Assembly: GCA_000238815.2 (NCBI GenBank)
Contig: AFXB01000010.1
Coordinates: 186,001-250,000 of the forward strand
DNA: 64,000 nucleotides
Direction of reading: 5' to 3'
From: SAR116 cluster alpha proteobacterium HIMB100
GTDB taxonomy: Bacteria > Pseudomonadota > Alphaproteobacteria > Puniceispirillales > Puniceispirillaceae
How positions within the stretch are numbered: position 1 is the first letter of the stretch; every line of letters begins with the position of its first letter. Both the position numbers and the translations under genes were made by a program. A model generated the notes under the pieces. The model was not told the DNA's origin. It made no database searches and saw only the letters and a program-made list of their open reading frames with translations. This document shows positions 26,097 through 34,143 of the stretch, piece by piece.

Positions 26097-26546
26097 TCAG
26101 CCCTGCCATTTTTCAAGCGCTTTATCATCGCAGTCACGCGCTTCAACCCAGGATGCCCCGGCCGGCGTTTCTTCTTTTTTCCAAAACGGGGCTTTGGTTT
26201 TCAGGTAATCCATAATGAAAGAGGCGCTATCAAAAGCAGCCTGGCGGTGGGCAGAGGCGGTGCCAACAAAGACGATATTTTCCTGTGGCAGCAACCGGCC
26301 AACACGGTGAATAACCCTGACCCCCTGTAGCGGCCATCTTGTGCGTGCCTCATCAATAATGGCCTGAATTTCCTGTTCCGTCATGCCCGGAAAATGTTCA
26401 AGCGTCATCGCGGTCAAATCCGGATGCTCTGCTTTGTCACGCACAATGCCGGTAAAGGTCACAATCGCCCCGACCCCGGCCAGGCGCAGGGCCTCTATCT
26501 CGTCCCCGGCGTTGAAATTATCTGTTGTAATGGTGATATCAGCCAT
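26097..26546 (-). CDS. moaE: Molybdopterin synthase catalytic subunit MoaE
   Basis: A 149-residue cytosolic protein that, with MoaD, turns cyclic pyranopterin into molybdopterin. The family pattern is clear: GAIVTFTGIVRD near residue 30, LEHFPGM, VIHRVGRLLPQENIVFVGTASAHR, and the active-site KTKAPFWKKEE lysines. It is the last gene of the cofactor operon, 6 bases after moaD. Confidence 0.95.
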   Translation of the reverse strand: MADITITTDNFNAGDEIEALRLAGVGAIVTFTGIVRDKAEHPDLTAMTLEHFPGMTEQEIQAIIDEARTRWPLQGVRVIHRVGRLLPQENIVFVGTASAHRQAAFDSASFIMDYLKTKAPFWKKEETPAGASWVEARDCDDKALEKWQG

Positions 26547-26552
26547 CCCTGT

Positions 26553-26804
26553 TTAGCCCCCTGTGACCGGTGGGAAAAAGGCCACTTCATCAGCTGAGCT
26601 TATGGGCGTATCCAGAGCTGCATATTTCCGGTTTACCGCAATGCGCACAGTCTTCAGATTACGCAAAGCTGTGGCATGCCCTGCTGACTGGTCCGCCAGA
26701 TAGGTCACCAGTTCAGCGACTGTATGCACATCTTCTGGCAGATCAATCTGTTCAGACGCACAACCGGTATGTTCACGCATCCAGGCAAAATAGAGGATCT
26801 TCAT
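26553..26804 (-). CDS. moaD: Molybdopterin synthase sulfur carrier MoaD
   Basis: An 83-residue ubiquitin-fold protein ending in the Gly-Gly tail (PPVTGG) that is thiocarboxylated for sulfur transfer to molybdopterin. The start KILYFAWMREHTG is typical. Its start overlaps the moeA stop by 4 bp, and moaE follows directly, so the two synthase subunits are made together. Confidence 0.95.
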   Translation of the reverse strand: MKILYFAWMREHTGCASEQIDLPEDVHTVAELVTYLADQSAGHATALRNLKTVRIAVNRKYAALDTPISSADEVAFFPPVTGG

Positions 26805-28036
26805 AACGCCACCTCATGAAACGGATAAAAACGAACCGGCTGGCCAATCCCCAGCCCGGTCGCCGAAAACGGTATTTCAACAAGCCCGTCTGCCCCTGTC
26901 AATGACGAGATCACACCTGCCCCCTTTCGCCCATGCAAAACCGCCTGTTGAGCCCCATCAGCGGTTGTTTCGAGTCGGGCCCGCAAAAATTCAGCTCGCC
27001 CCGGCTGTTTTTTATGTTCAAATCCGCTGGGCACCATCAGGCTGAGCGGCAAGCGCACAAAAGCACCGGCAAGCCGGTCCAGAACCGGGCTGACCAGCAG
27101 GCGAAAACAAACAAAAGCTGCCACCGGATTACCAGGCAGACAAAAAATCATCTGCTTTGCGCGCTGGCCAGCCGCCATTGGCCGCCCCGGTTTCATTGCC
27201 AGCCGCCAGAATACAGGTTCTGCGCCGATATCATTCATCGCACCTTGAGTGTGATCTTCAAGGCCGTCAGACGCCCCGCCAGAAGAGATAATGACATCAC
27301 ACACTTCCAAGGCTTTGTGATAGGCTGCCGTCAGGCTGGCCCTGTTATCCTCAACAATGCCGAAATCAGTCAGCTGGACGCCATGCTGACGGCAGAGGGC
27401 GGCCAGCATCGGCCTGTTGCTGTCAAATATCTGGCCTGTGAACCGGTCCGCACCTGCCTCTACCAGCTCATCGCCTGTTGAGATAAGGCCAATGTGAAGC
27501 GGGCAGAACACCGGAGCATCCGCAAATCCCGCTGCTGCCAACTGGCCTATATCAGCCGGGCTGAGGCGGGTGCCTTTTGCAGCAACACGTTCCCCTGTCG
27601 CCAGATTTTCCCCTGCAGGGCGCATATTGGTCCCTGATTTCAGCAACTTGCCGCAGATGACCCCTTCAGCAGAGATTTGGCAATCTTCATGCATCAGCAC
27701 GCAATCCGGGCCTTGCGGCATCACCGCGCCGGTAAAGACCTGGACCGCCTGGCCGGGCAGAGCCCTGCCCGCAAACGGATGCCCCGCCCGTGCCGTGCCA
27801 ATGATTGTGAACAGATGGTCCGGATGAGCCGCCAGAAAATCAGCATGCACAGCATAGCCATCAACCGCGGCATTATCTGTTTGCGGCAGGTTAAACGGGC
27901 TGGTCAGGTCAGCAGCCAGAACCCGGCCAAGAGCAGCAGATAAAGGCAGATGTTCAGCATCTGGTGCCCTGTTTTCTGCTGCCGCCAGCAACAGCGCGCG
28001 GGCCTCTTCATAAGGGGTGGTGACCGGATGCGGCAT
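26801..28036 (-). CDS. moeA: Molybdopterin molybdenumtransferase MoeA
   Basis: A 411-residue enzyme that inserts molybdate (or tungstate) into adenylated molybdopterin. Domain blocks in order: NLPQTDNAAVDGYAV near residue 55, GAVMPQGPDCVLMHED, VGLISTGDELV-like (IGLISTGDELVEAG), the MoCF-binding VIISSGGASDG, KPGRPMAAG, and the GNPVAAFVCF loop. It follows mobB by 4 bases and overlaps moaD, within one operon. Confidence 0.95.
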   Translation of the reverse strand: MPHPVTTPYEEARALLLAAAENRAPDAEHLPLSAALGRVLAADLTSPFNLPQTDNAAVDGYAVHADFLAAHPDHLFTIIGTARAGHPFAGRALPGQAVQVFTGAVMPQGPDCVLMHEDCQISAEGVICGKLLKSGTNMRPAGENLATGERVAAKGTRLSPADIGQLAAAGFADAPVFCPLHIGLISTGDELVEAGADRFTGQIFDSNRPMLAALCRQHGVQLTDFGIVEDNRASLTAAYHKALEVCDVIISSGGASDGLEDHTQGAMNDIGAEPVFWRLAMKPGRPMAAGQRAKQMIFCLPGNPVAAFVCFRLLVSPVLDRLAGAFVRLPLSLMVPSGFEHKKQPGRAEFLRARLETTADGAQQAVLHGRKGAGVISSLTGADGLVEIPFSATGLGIGQPVRFYPFHEVAL

Positions 28037-28040
28037 TTGT

Positions 28041-28571
28041 TTATCTGCCTTTCAGGCCAGTGGCCTCTCGTACAAAAGCAGCAATAACCGGAATATCATT
28101 CAAGTCCAGAACCGGCAGCGGGCAGTCCGGCAGCAGACTGTCACTGGCAACCGCAATAATCTGTGGATCATCTGGCCAGATATGGGGTTTACCCACTGAT
28201 GCGCGGTAGATTTCCAGCTTGGGCACAGCTTCACGCTTAAAGCCTTCTATCAGCACCAAATCACACGGCTGAAGCCGGTTTAACAAATCCTCCAGGCGCG
28301 GCTCTCCAGCTTCATGTTCAACAAAATGTGCTGAGCGGATCGCAGAAGAGACCAGTACTTGGGCCGCCCCGGCCTTGCGGTGACGCCAGCTGTCCTTGCC
28401 AGGTGTGTCAGCATCAAATTCATGATGAGCATGTTTAATCGTGGCCATCTTCAGCCCTTGTGCTGTCAGTTCTGTTATCAGCTGTTCAGCAAGTGTGGTC
28501 TTGCCTGACCCTGACCAGCCCGCCAGACCAAACAGGGCCGCAGACCCGTGCTTCATGCGCACTTCTGTCAT
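28041..28571 (-). CDS. mobB: Molybdopterin-guanine dinucleotide biosynthesis protein MobB
   Basis: A 176-residue P-loop GTPase (GWSGSGKTTLAEQLI near residue 18) that helps attach GMP to the cofactor, giving the bis-MGD form used by formate dehydrogenase. The LVLIEGFKREAVPKLEIYR block is diagnostic. No mobA is seen in this window, so that partner must be elsewhere. It lies between moaA and moeA with gaps of 11 and 4 bases. Confidence 0.93.
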   Translation of the reverse strand: MTEVRMKHGSAALFGLAGWSGSGKTTLAEQLITELTAQGLKMATIKHAHHEFDADTPGKDSWRHRKAGAAQVLVSSAIRSAHFVEHEAGEPRLEDLLNRLQPCDLVLIEGFKREAVPKLEIYRASVGKPHIWPDDPQIIAVASDSLLPDCPLPVLDLNDIPVIAAFVREATGLKGR

Positions 28572-28582
28572 CTGTTGGCCCC

Positions 28583-29626
28583 TTACCCGCCGGTCACATT
28601 CATATGACGGCCGACGGCCCTGGCCTCACGCCTGTTAATCACAAAATCATGGCCCTTTGGTTTGCGGGCAATCGCCGAAATAATCGCTTCGCGCAAACCG
28701 TCTTCACCCTGTTCCCGCAAGGCGGTGGCCAGATTGGCGTTATCATCCTGCCCAAGACACATGTAAAGCTGGCCCGTACAGGTCAGCCGCACACGGTTAC
28801 AGCTTTCACAAAAATTATGCGTTAAGGGCGTGATGAAGCCCAAACGGCGGCCGGTTTCCGCAACGTTCACATAACGGGCAGGCCCCGCGCTGACATAATC
28901 AGAATCAGTCAGGGTAAAGCGTTTGGCCAGACGTGAGCGGACTACAGATACAGGCAAATACTGATCAACCCGGTTTTCATTGCCGATATCGCCCATCGGC
29001 ATGACCTCAATAATGGTCATATCATAACCCTGGTCACCGGCCCAGGCGACCATATCGCCAAGCTCGTCATCATTGACCCCTTTTAAGGCAACCGCATTCA
29101 GCTTGATAGACAGTCCTGCATCCCGGGCCGCTTTCATTCCGTCCAGAACCTTGTCCAGATCGCCCCATCGGGTAATCAGTTTGAATTTATCTTTGTCAAG
29201 AGTATCGATAGACACATTCAGCCGGCGCACCCCTGCTTCTGCCAGATCATCAGCCATTTTGGTCAGCTGGCTGCCGTTGGTGGTAATGGTCAGCTCGTCC
29301 AGGTTCCCTGTTTTCACCTCAGCGCCTAAATTGCGGATCAGCTGGATGATGTTGCGCCTGACCAGAGGCTCGCCCCCGGTCAGCCTGATTTTACGGGTCC
29401 CCATAGACATGAAGGTACGACAGACCTGTTCCAGCTCTTCCAAGGTCAACAGGTCTTTTTTTGGTAGAAAGGTCATTTCCTCTGCCATGCAATAGACACA
29501 TCTGAAATCGCATCGGTCCGTGACTGAAATGCGGATGTAATCGACCGCCCGGCCAAAGGGATCAATCAGCTGGTTGCCGGCAGCGCTGGGAGCCGGCTGT
29601 GGCGCGGGTGAGATGACATCATCCAT
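28583..29626 (-). CDS. moaA: GTP 3',8-cyclase MoaA (radical SAM)
   Basis: The first enzyme of molybdenum cofactor synthesis. The N-terminal radical-SAM cluster motif is CDFRCVYC, and the C-terminal second cluster starts with [21 protein letters not shown] binds SAM. The family C-terminal Gly-Gly is present (NVTGG). The ATG at 29626 is chosen because AAGGA lies 7 bases upstream; the longer frame to 29677 has no ribosome site. moaC, moaB/mogA and mobA are not in the window. Confidence 0.94.
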   Translation of the reverse strand: MDDVISPAPQPAPSAAGNQLIDPFGRAVDYIRISVTDRCDFRCVYCMAEEMTFLPKKDLLTLEELEQVCRTFMSMGTRKIRLTGGEPLVRRNIIQLIRNLGAEVKTGNLDELTITTNGSQLTKMADDLAEAGVRRLNVSIDTLDKDKFKLITRWGDLDKVLDGMKAARDAGLSIKLNAVALKGVNDDELGDMVAWAGDQGYDMTIIEVMPMGDIGNENRVDQYLPVSVVRSRLAKRFTLTDSDYVSAGPARYVNVAETGRRLGFITPLTHNFCESCNRVRLTCTGQLYMCLGQDDNANLATALREQGEDGLREAIISAIARKPKGHDFVINRREARAVGRHMNVTGG

Positions 29627-29732
29627 GGCAAGATCCTTAAAGTTAACAGACCAGAGAGCAGGTCTCTGTGTGTCCATACATAAAGATAGATGAGCTTAGC
29701 CTGTTGAGGCAAGCCGCGCTTTGATATCTATT

Positions 29733-30464
29733 TCAGTGGGTAAAAACATCTGTCTGTTCCTCCCATTTCAACATCACCTGTTCGATAAGAGCAGCTGAAA
29801 CAGCAAAATTTACCCCGGCATCACTGTCTTCAGATTTTGTGAAGATGGCGTTGATCAGGCCTAAAGCCTGGCCGTCTCCATTCACCAGAATACCGCCAGA
29901 TGCACCAGGGTTCACAGCTGCGTCTGTTTGGATGAAATCTTCAACCGCATTAAAGCCAATGCCGGACCGGCCCGTTGCAGACACCACACCACAGGACAGG
30001 CTGATCCCCAGACCAAAGCTGTTTCCCGCTGCACAGACATGCGCCCCAACAAGCGGTGTTTGCGCGTGCAGCTGAACCGCAGGCGCAGAAAAGGGCAATT
30101 CCAGCAATGCAAGATCAGTATCGGGATCAGACGCCAGAAGCCGGACATCCACACGCTGGCCCTGAGGGCTGACCACTTCAATACGTGTCGCCCTGTCCAC
30201 CACATGCGCCGCGGTCAGAAGATAATGGCTGTCCTGCATCTGGCCGGCGGGTCGGGCAACCACAAATCCGGTCCCTTCAGGGGCGGTCCCGGGCGGTGCA
30301 CCAAATCCCGGCCGGTTATAGCCCGGCCATGTCGGCAGAACCGGCATAACAGATGCAGCGACAGCCTGATAGCTGTGCGGGCCATGATCTGCCCGCAGGG
30401 GAAGTGCAAACCACAACACGGCCAGAACGGCCAGGGCTGTGCGCATGCTTGTTCTGGTGAGCAT
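29733..30464 (-). CDS. Secreted trypsin-like serine protease (DegP-like, no PDZ)
   Basis: 243 residues with a signal peptide (about 1-25) and a trypsin fold. The triad is visible: His in LLTAAHVVD, Asp in DPDTDLALLEL, and Ser in NPGASGGIL. No PDZ domain follows. Its start codon overlaps the stop of a 40-residue peptide (TGATG), implying coupled translation. Its place between the cofactor genes and the formate dehydrogenase genes suggests a periplasmic quality-control role there, but that is inference. Confidence 0.85.
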   Translation of the reverse strand: MLTRTSMRTALAVLAVLWFALPLRADHGPHSYQAVAASVMPVLPTWPGYNRPGFGAPPGTAPEGTGFVVARPAGQMQDSHYLLTAAHVVDRATRIEVVSPQGQRVDVRLLASDPDTDLALLELPFSAPAVQLHAQTPLVGAHVCAAGNSFGLGISLSCGVVSATGRSGIGFNAVEDFIQTDAAVNPGASGGILVNGDGQALGLINAIFTKSEDSDAGVNFAVSAALIEQVMLKWEEQTDVFTH

Positions 30465-30586
30465 CAGAGTCGGACTGCCGCCCCTGACATCACTGTTGCC
30501 GTGTCCATGCCGGTTGATGTCAGCACAAAATACGCCACAACAGCTAGCGCGACCGCAATGGCTGAGCTGAGTAAAAAGATTTTCAT
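30464..30586 (-). CDS. 40-residue single-helix membrane peptide
   Basis: ATG at 30586, stop at 30466-30464. The peptide starts MKIF, has one hydrophobic helix (about residues 3-22, ALAVVAYFVLTS) and a short polar tail ending VRL. GGAGAG lies 6-7 bases before the start, and the stop overlaps the protease start by one base (TGATG). The ribosome site, composition and coupling support a real small gene; function unknown. I recall similar tiny peptides beside c-type cytochrome genes in related bacteria, but that is not checked. Confidence 0.65.
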   Translation of the reverse strand: MKIFLLSSAIAVALAVVAYFVLTSTGMDTATVMSGAAVRL

Positions 30587-30605
30587 GACACTCTCTCCTG
30601 TAAAT

Positions 30606-31955
30606 TTAATCAACTGGTTTTGTCGCTTGCTTCAGATAGGCGATCAGATCATATCTGTCCGCTTCATTTTTCATCCGCTGAATAGGCATTTTTGTTCCCG
30701 GCGTCACCACATCAGGGCCATCGGTAAACAGTCTGTGAATGGTGTCTTCTGCCCAGATTATATCTGAATCCAAAAGCGCTTGTGAATAATTATATCCCGG
30801 CAGCGTGCCCGCTTGCCGGCCAAACAGATTATATAAGGTCGGCCCGGCACGGCGCGCCCCATCAGGCACGAGCGTGTGGCAAACCGAACATTTGCGCGCA
30901 AACTGGCGTTCACCATTGCTGAGTTCTGTTGAGGGGTTAAACCGGCGGGCCGGGCCGGGCGTGTCTAATATCTGGGGCGGAAAATCATGAATCTGCCATT
31001 TGGTGATAAAATCATCCAGGCTGGCGATCATCATGTCGCCATTTTGCGGCATAAACATCACCGACCAGATTGGCCCGTTGGCAGCACGAAAATCGCGCAA
31101 CAGCGCAGTTCTGGTCAGGTCAACAATTTTAATCCGGCCCTTGGCATCGCCAAAGGCCAGCTGGTCACCCGCACGGTTCAGGCCCAATGACAGAACAGGT
31201 GTCCGTTCTTCACCCATACGCAACAGATCTTCACCCGTGTCCAGGGCAGCGATCACCATGGCGCCGTCTGTTGATCCATAGGCCAGAAAATTGCGGGCTT
31301 CGTCAGCCAGCATCACATTCACACCCCACCCATTGCGGATGACAGACCGCAGATACATCCCGTCCGACACCCGCCAGTGCCGGATATGGCCATCATATCC
31401 TGCGCTGTAAAGATGCGTGCCATCTGCAGAAAACTGGACATGATTTACCGGCCCGTCATGCCCCCGCAGCATATAAGGCAGCTGGTCCAGCTGATTGCGG
31501 GCAAGGGCCATGTCCCACAAGCCAATAAACCCATCCCAGCTGGCCGAAGCCAGATACCGGCCATCAGCCGAAAAGGCGAAATCGACAATCTTTCCCTGAT
31601 GGCTGTTCAGCGCAAAAGGACCTGTTTGATCCCCCCTGCTGGCAATATCTGCAACCGACCACAGCAATATCTGGTTATCATCTCCGCCGGTGACCAGCCA
31701 GCGGCCATCAGGCGAAAAGTCCGCTACATTCACAGCAGCATTATGACCGATCAGTGTAGCGGTATCAGCCATATCAGGCACAGACCACAGAACAGCTGAA
31801 TAATCAAAGCTGGCTGAAACCATCAGATCGCCGTCTGGTGACAGAGTCAGATGTTTTACCGGTCCGCCGTGCGCTGTATATTGTTCAAGGGCAGATGCAG
31901 AACCGGCCCCCATCATCAGACCCACTGCCGCGCAAAATACCAGTACCCTGCGCAT
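30606..31955 (-). CDS. WD40-repeat protein fused to cytochrome c
   Basis: 449 residues from the chosen start: a signal peptide (MRRVLVFCAAVGLMMGAGSASA), a beta-propeller of about seven WD40-like repeats (for example LTLSPDGDLMVSASFDYSAV, FSPDGRWLVTGGDDNQ, FSADGRYLASASWDG), and a C-terminal class I cytochrome c with CSVCH haem site near residue 350 and a GTKMP axial methionine segment. It is periplasmic. It follows the formate dehydrogenase genes on the same strand, so it may carry electrons from, or regulate, that respiratory chain. The frame continues upstream to 32003, but the signal peptide fixes the start at 31955. Confidence 0.88.
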   Translation of the reverse strand: MRRVLVFCAAVGLMMGAGSASALEQYTAHGGPVKHLTLSPDGDLMVSASFDYSAVLWSVPDMADTATLIGHNAAVNVADFSPDGRWLVTGGDDNQILLWSVADIASRGDQTGPFALNSHQGKIVDFAFSADGRYLASASWDGFIGLWDMALARNQLDQLPYMLRGHDGPVNHVQFSADGTHLYSAGYDGHIRHWRVSDGMYLRSVIRNGWGVNVMLADEARNFLAYGSTDGAMVIAALDTGEDLLRMGEERTPVLSLGLNRAGDQLAFGDAKGRIKIVDLTRTALLRDFRAANGPIWSVMFMPQNGDMMIASLDDFITKWQIHDFPPQILDTPGPARRFNPSTELSNGERQFARKCSVCHTLVPDGARRAGPTLYNLFGRQAGTLPGYNYSQALLDSDIIWAEDTIHRLFTDGPDVVTPGTKMPIQRMKNEADRYDLIAYLKQATKPVD

Positions 31956-32090
31956 ATAGCGGGCGCAGCTGAGGAAATCAGACAGTTGTGATGAAGACGG
32001 CAAAATTATATTCCTGAAACAAACATGTCCCGAACGTCAGGCCAGGCAGGTATTTTTATGCCCTGCCGGACTTGACGCGTTCCTTTTTGT

Positions 32091-33173
32091 CTATTCAGCG
32101 GGTTTGGCTGTGCCTGTCTTTGCCGCTGCGTCAACTTCCTTTACCCATAAGCCATGGTGTTCCTTGGCCCAGTTCCGGTCGACCTTTCCTGAATTCATGG
32201 CATCTAATGCACCTTCCATACCCACAGAACCGATATAGATATGCGCAACAATGATGGTCATCAGCACCAACGATACAATGCCATGCCACAGCTGATTCAG
32301 CTGTTGTTCCTGCAGGGCTGTCAGCGATGTCGGCAAATCAAACCCAATCACATTCAACAGACCAAATGTTTTCGCAAACATGTCTGTCTGGAACGGGAAC
32401 AGCAACGCAATGCCTGACATAGACACAGACAGGCCGCCCAGCATCACCACCCAGAAAATGATTTTCTGTCCAGCGTTGAATTTGCGGGCAGGCGGATGAA
32501 CCCCTTTGGTAAAGATGCCGCCGCCAGCCTTCAGCCATTCCAGATCGATCTTTGACGGAATATTATGACGGACCCACAGCACAAATGACAGCGCCAGCCC
32601 CGCCATAAAGGCAAAAGACAGATAATTATGCGCATATTTGCCGGCAATCGTAATGGCCGTAAACGCCTCTGGCCCCAATAAGGGCAATAAGGTATAGCGA
32701 CCATAAAGAAGATTAAGACCGGTTAAGGCCAGAATGACAAAAGAGCCCGCCATCAGCCAATGTGCAAACCGGTCAATTGTCCCGAACCGTTCAATAGTCT
32801 TGCCAGACGGCCCGGCATCAATCGTAATGCGGCCGCGCCAGCTGTAAAATGCAGCCAACAGAATAATGATGCCAATCACCCCGGTCGCACCATAGACAGA
32901 TACAGGCCCGTTACGGGCAGCCCGCCAATTATCACCTTCTGATTGGATCATCACCGCAGCCAGTTGATCTTTCATCTGGGTATCACCGGCATTACCGTTA
33001 CGGATAAACCGCCACAGATCTGCATCAGAGTTCAGCCCTAACGCCTGACCCGGGACTTCGCCATTGGTTTGTGCATCTGCCGAATTCACCACAGGCATCG
33101 CACCGCTGAGTGCGAGTGCCGCCAGCACCAGCACAGATGCCAGACTGACCCGAATTGTCTTCACCAGTTTCAT
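32091..33173 (-). CDS. fdhC: Formate dehydrogenase gamma subunit (cytochrome b)
   Basis: A 360-residue membrane subunit that takes electrons from the Fe-S subunit to quinone through two b haems. It has an unusual N-terminal signal peptide and about 80-residue periplasmic segment, then four or more transmembrane helices with candidate haem histidines (FAHWLMAGS, KYAHNYLSF, LWHGIVSL, IVAHIYIG). A ribosome site AGGAGG precedes the ATG. Third structural gene of the operon after fdhA and fdhB. Confidence 0.92.
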   Translation of the reverse strand: MKLVKTIRVSLASVLVLAALALSGAMPVVNSADAQTNGEVPGQALGLNSDADLWRFIRNGNAGDTQMKDQLAAVMIQSEGDNWRAARNGPVSVYGATGVIGIIILLAAFYSWRGRITIDAGPSGKTIERFGTIDRFAHWLMAGSFVILALTGLNLLYGRYTLLPLLGPEAFTAITIAGKYAHNYLSFAFMAGLALSFVLWVRHNIPSKIDLEWLKAGGGIFTKGVHPPARKFNAGQKIIFWVVMLGGLSVSMSGIALLFPFQTDMFAKTFGLLNVIGFDLPTSLTALQEQQLNQLWHGIVSLVLMTIIVAHIYIGSVGMEGALDAMNSGKVDRNWAKEHHGLWVKEVDAAAKTGTAKPAE

Positions 33174-33208
33174 AAGAATTCCTCCTGTTATCCCCGTTTT
33201 GCCCCGCT

Positions 33209-33415
33209 TCAGGCTGCCGTCTGATAGAGTGTGCGGCTTTGCAGTTTTCGCACAGCATCATCGTCAAGCATCTGATCTGAAGGCCCAAGATAAGTGCCTT
33301 TTTTATACATTAAGATGCGATCCCGCTCAGACTCTTTACAGCCTGACAGCCCGGCCACAAGGCCCAGACTTAACACAGCGGCTGTTACATATGATTTGAT
33401 GGTTTTGCGTTTCAT
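33209..33415 (-). CDS. Small lipoprotein in the formate dehydrogenase operon
   Basis: A 68-residue protein with a lipobox (GLSGC, Cys26) after a short hydrophobic segment, then a charged mature part (KESERDRILMYKKGTYLGP) of about 43 residues. The ATG at 33415 has AAAGG 9 bases upstream. It lies between the Fe-S and cytochrome b subunit genes, so it may be an accessory part of the complex. No known domain recognised. Confidence 0.75.
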   Translation of the reverse strand: MKRKTIKSYVTAAVLSLGLVAGLSGCKESERDRILMYKKGTYLGPSDQMLDDDAVRKLQSRTLYQTAA

Positions 33416-33537
33416 CAATAGTGCCTTTCGACAAGATGTTACGGGTGTCCCGCTTGTTCATAAAGAGGGGCGAGGCCAGTCATACAAAATCTGTATGCCG
33501 ATCCCGCCCCTTCATAATGTGGTGTAGTGGCCGTGGC

Positions 33538-34131
33538 TTAGCCGCCCTTCACCTGATAGGCGGTACCCCAGCCCCAGGCCCCTGAGCCGAAACCGCGCAT
33601 CACAACACGCTCGCGGAAGATGTTAGAGACCTGGTCCCCGTCACCTGCCAGAAGCGCCTTTGTTGAGCACATCTCAGCACAGATCGGCAATTTGCCTTCT
33701 GCCAGACGATTGCGTCCATATTTCTGGAATTCAGATTCGGACATATCGTCTTCCGGACCGCCAGCACAGAATGTACATTTGTCCATCTTGCCGCGTGAGC
33801 CATAATTCCCGGCCTGCGGGTATTGTGGCGCACCGAACGGACAAGCATAGAAGCAATAGCCACATCCAATACATAAGTCCTTAGAATGCAGAACAACACC
33901 CTGTTCAGTCTGATAGAAACAATCCACCGGACAAACAGCCGTACAAGGTGCATCAGAACAGTGCATACAGGCAACAGAGATAGATCTCTCACCAGGCTGA
34001 CCGTCCTGAATAGTGACCACACGACGGCGGTTCACCCCCCACGGGACTTCATGTTCGTTCTTACACGCTGTGACACAGGCGTTACATTCGATACAACGTT
34101 CCGCATCACAAAGGAATTTCATACGTGCCAT
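33538..34131 (-). CDS. fdhB: Formate dehydrogenase iron-sulfur subunit
   Basis: A 197-residue ferredoxin-like subunit with four cysteine clusters: CIECNACVTACKNEHEVPWG, CMHCSDAPCTAVCPVDC, CIGCGYCFYACPFGAPQ, and CTFC...CAEMC. This arrangement holds four [4Fe-4S] centres and resembles FDH3-type beta subunits. It lacks the C-terminal membrane anchor found in FdoH, so it relies on the gamma subunit. It follows fdhA by 12 bases. Confidence 0.95.
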   Translation of the reverse strand: MARMKFLCDAERCIECNACVTACKNEHEVPWGVNRRRVVTIQDGQPGERSISVACMHCSDAPCTAVCPVDCFYQTEQGVVLHSKDLCIGCGYCFYACPFGAPQYPQAGNYGSRGKMDKCTFCAGGPEDDMSESEFQKYGRNRLAEGKLPICAEMCSTKALLAGDGDQVSNIFRERVVMRGFGSGAWGWGTAYQVKGG

Positions 34132-34143
34132 ATCAAACCTCCT

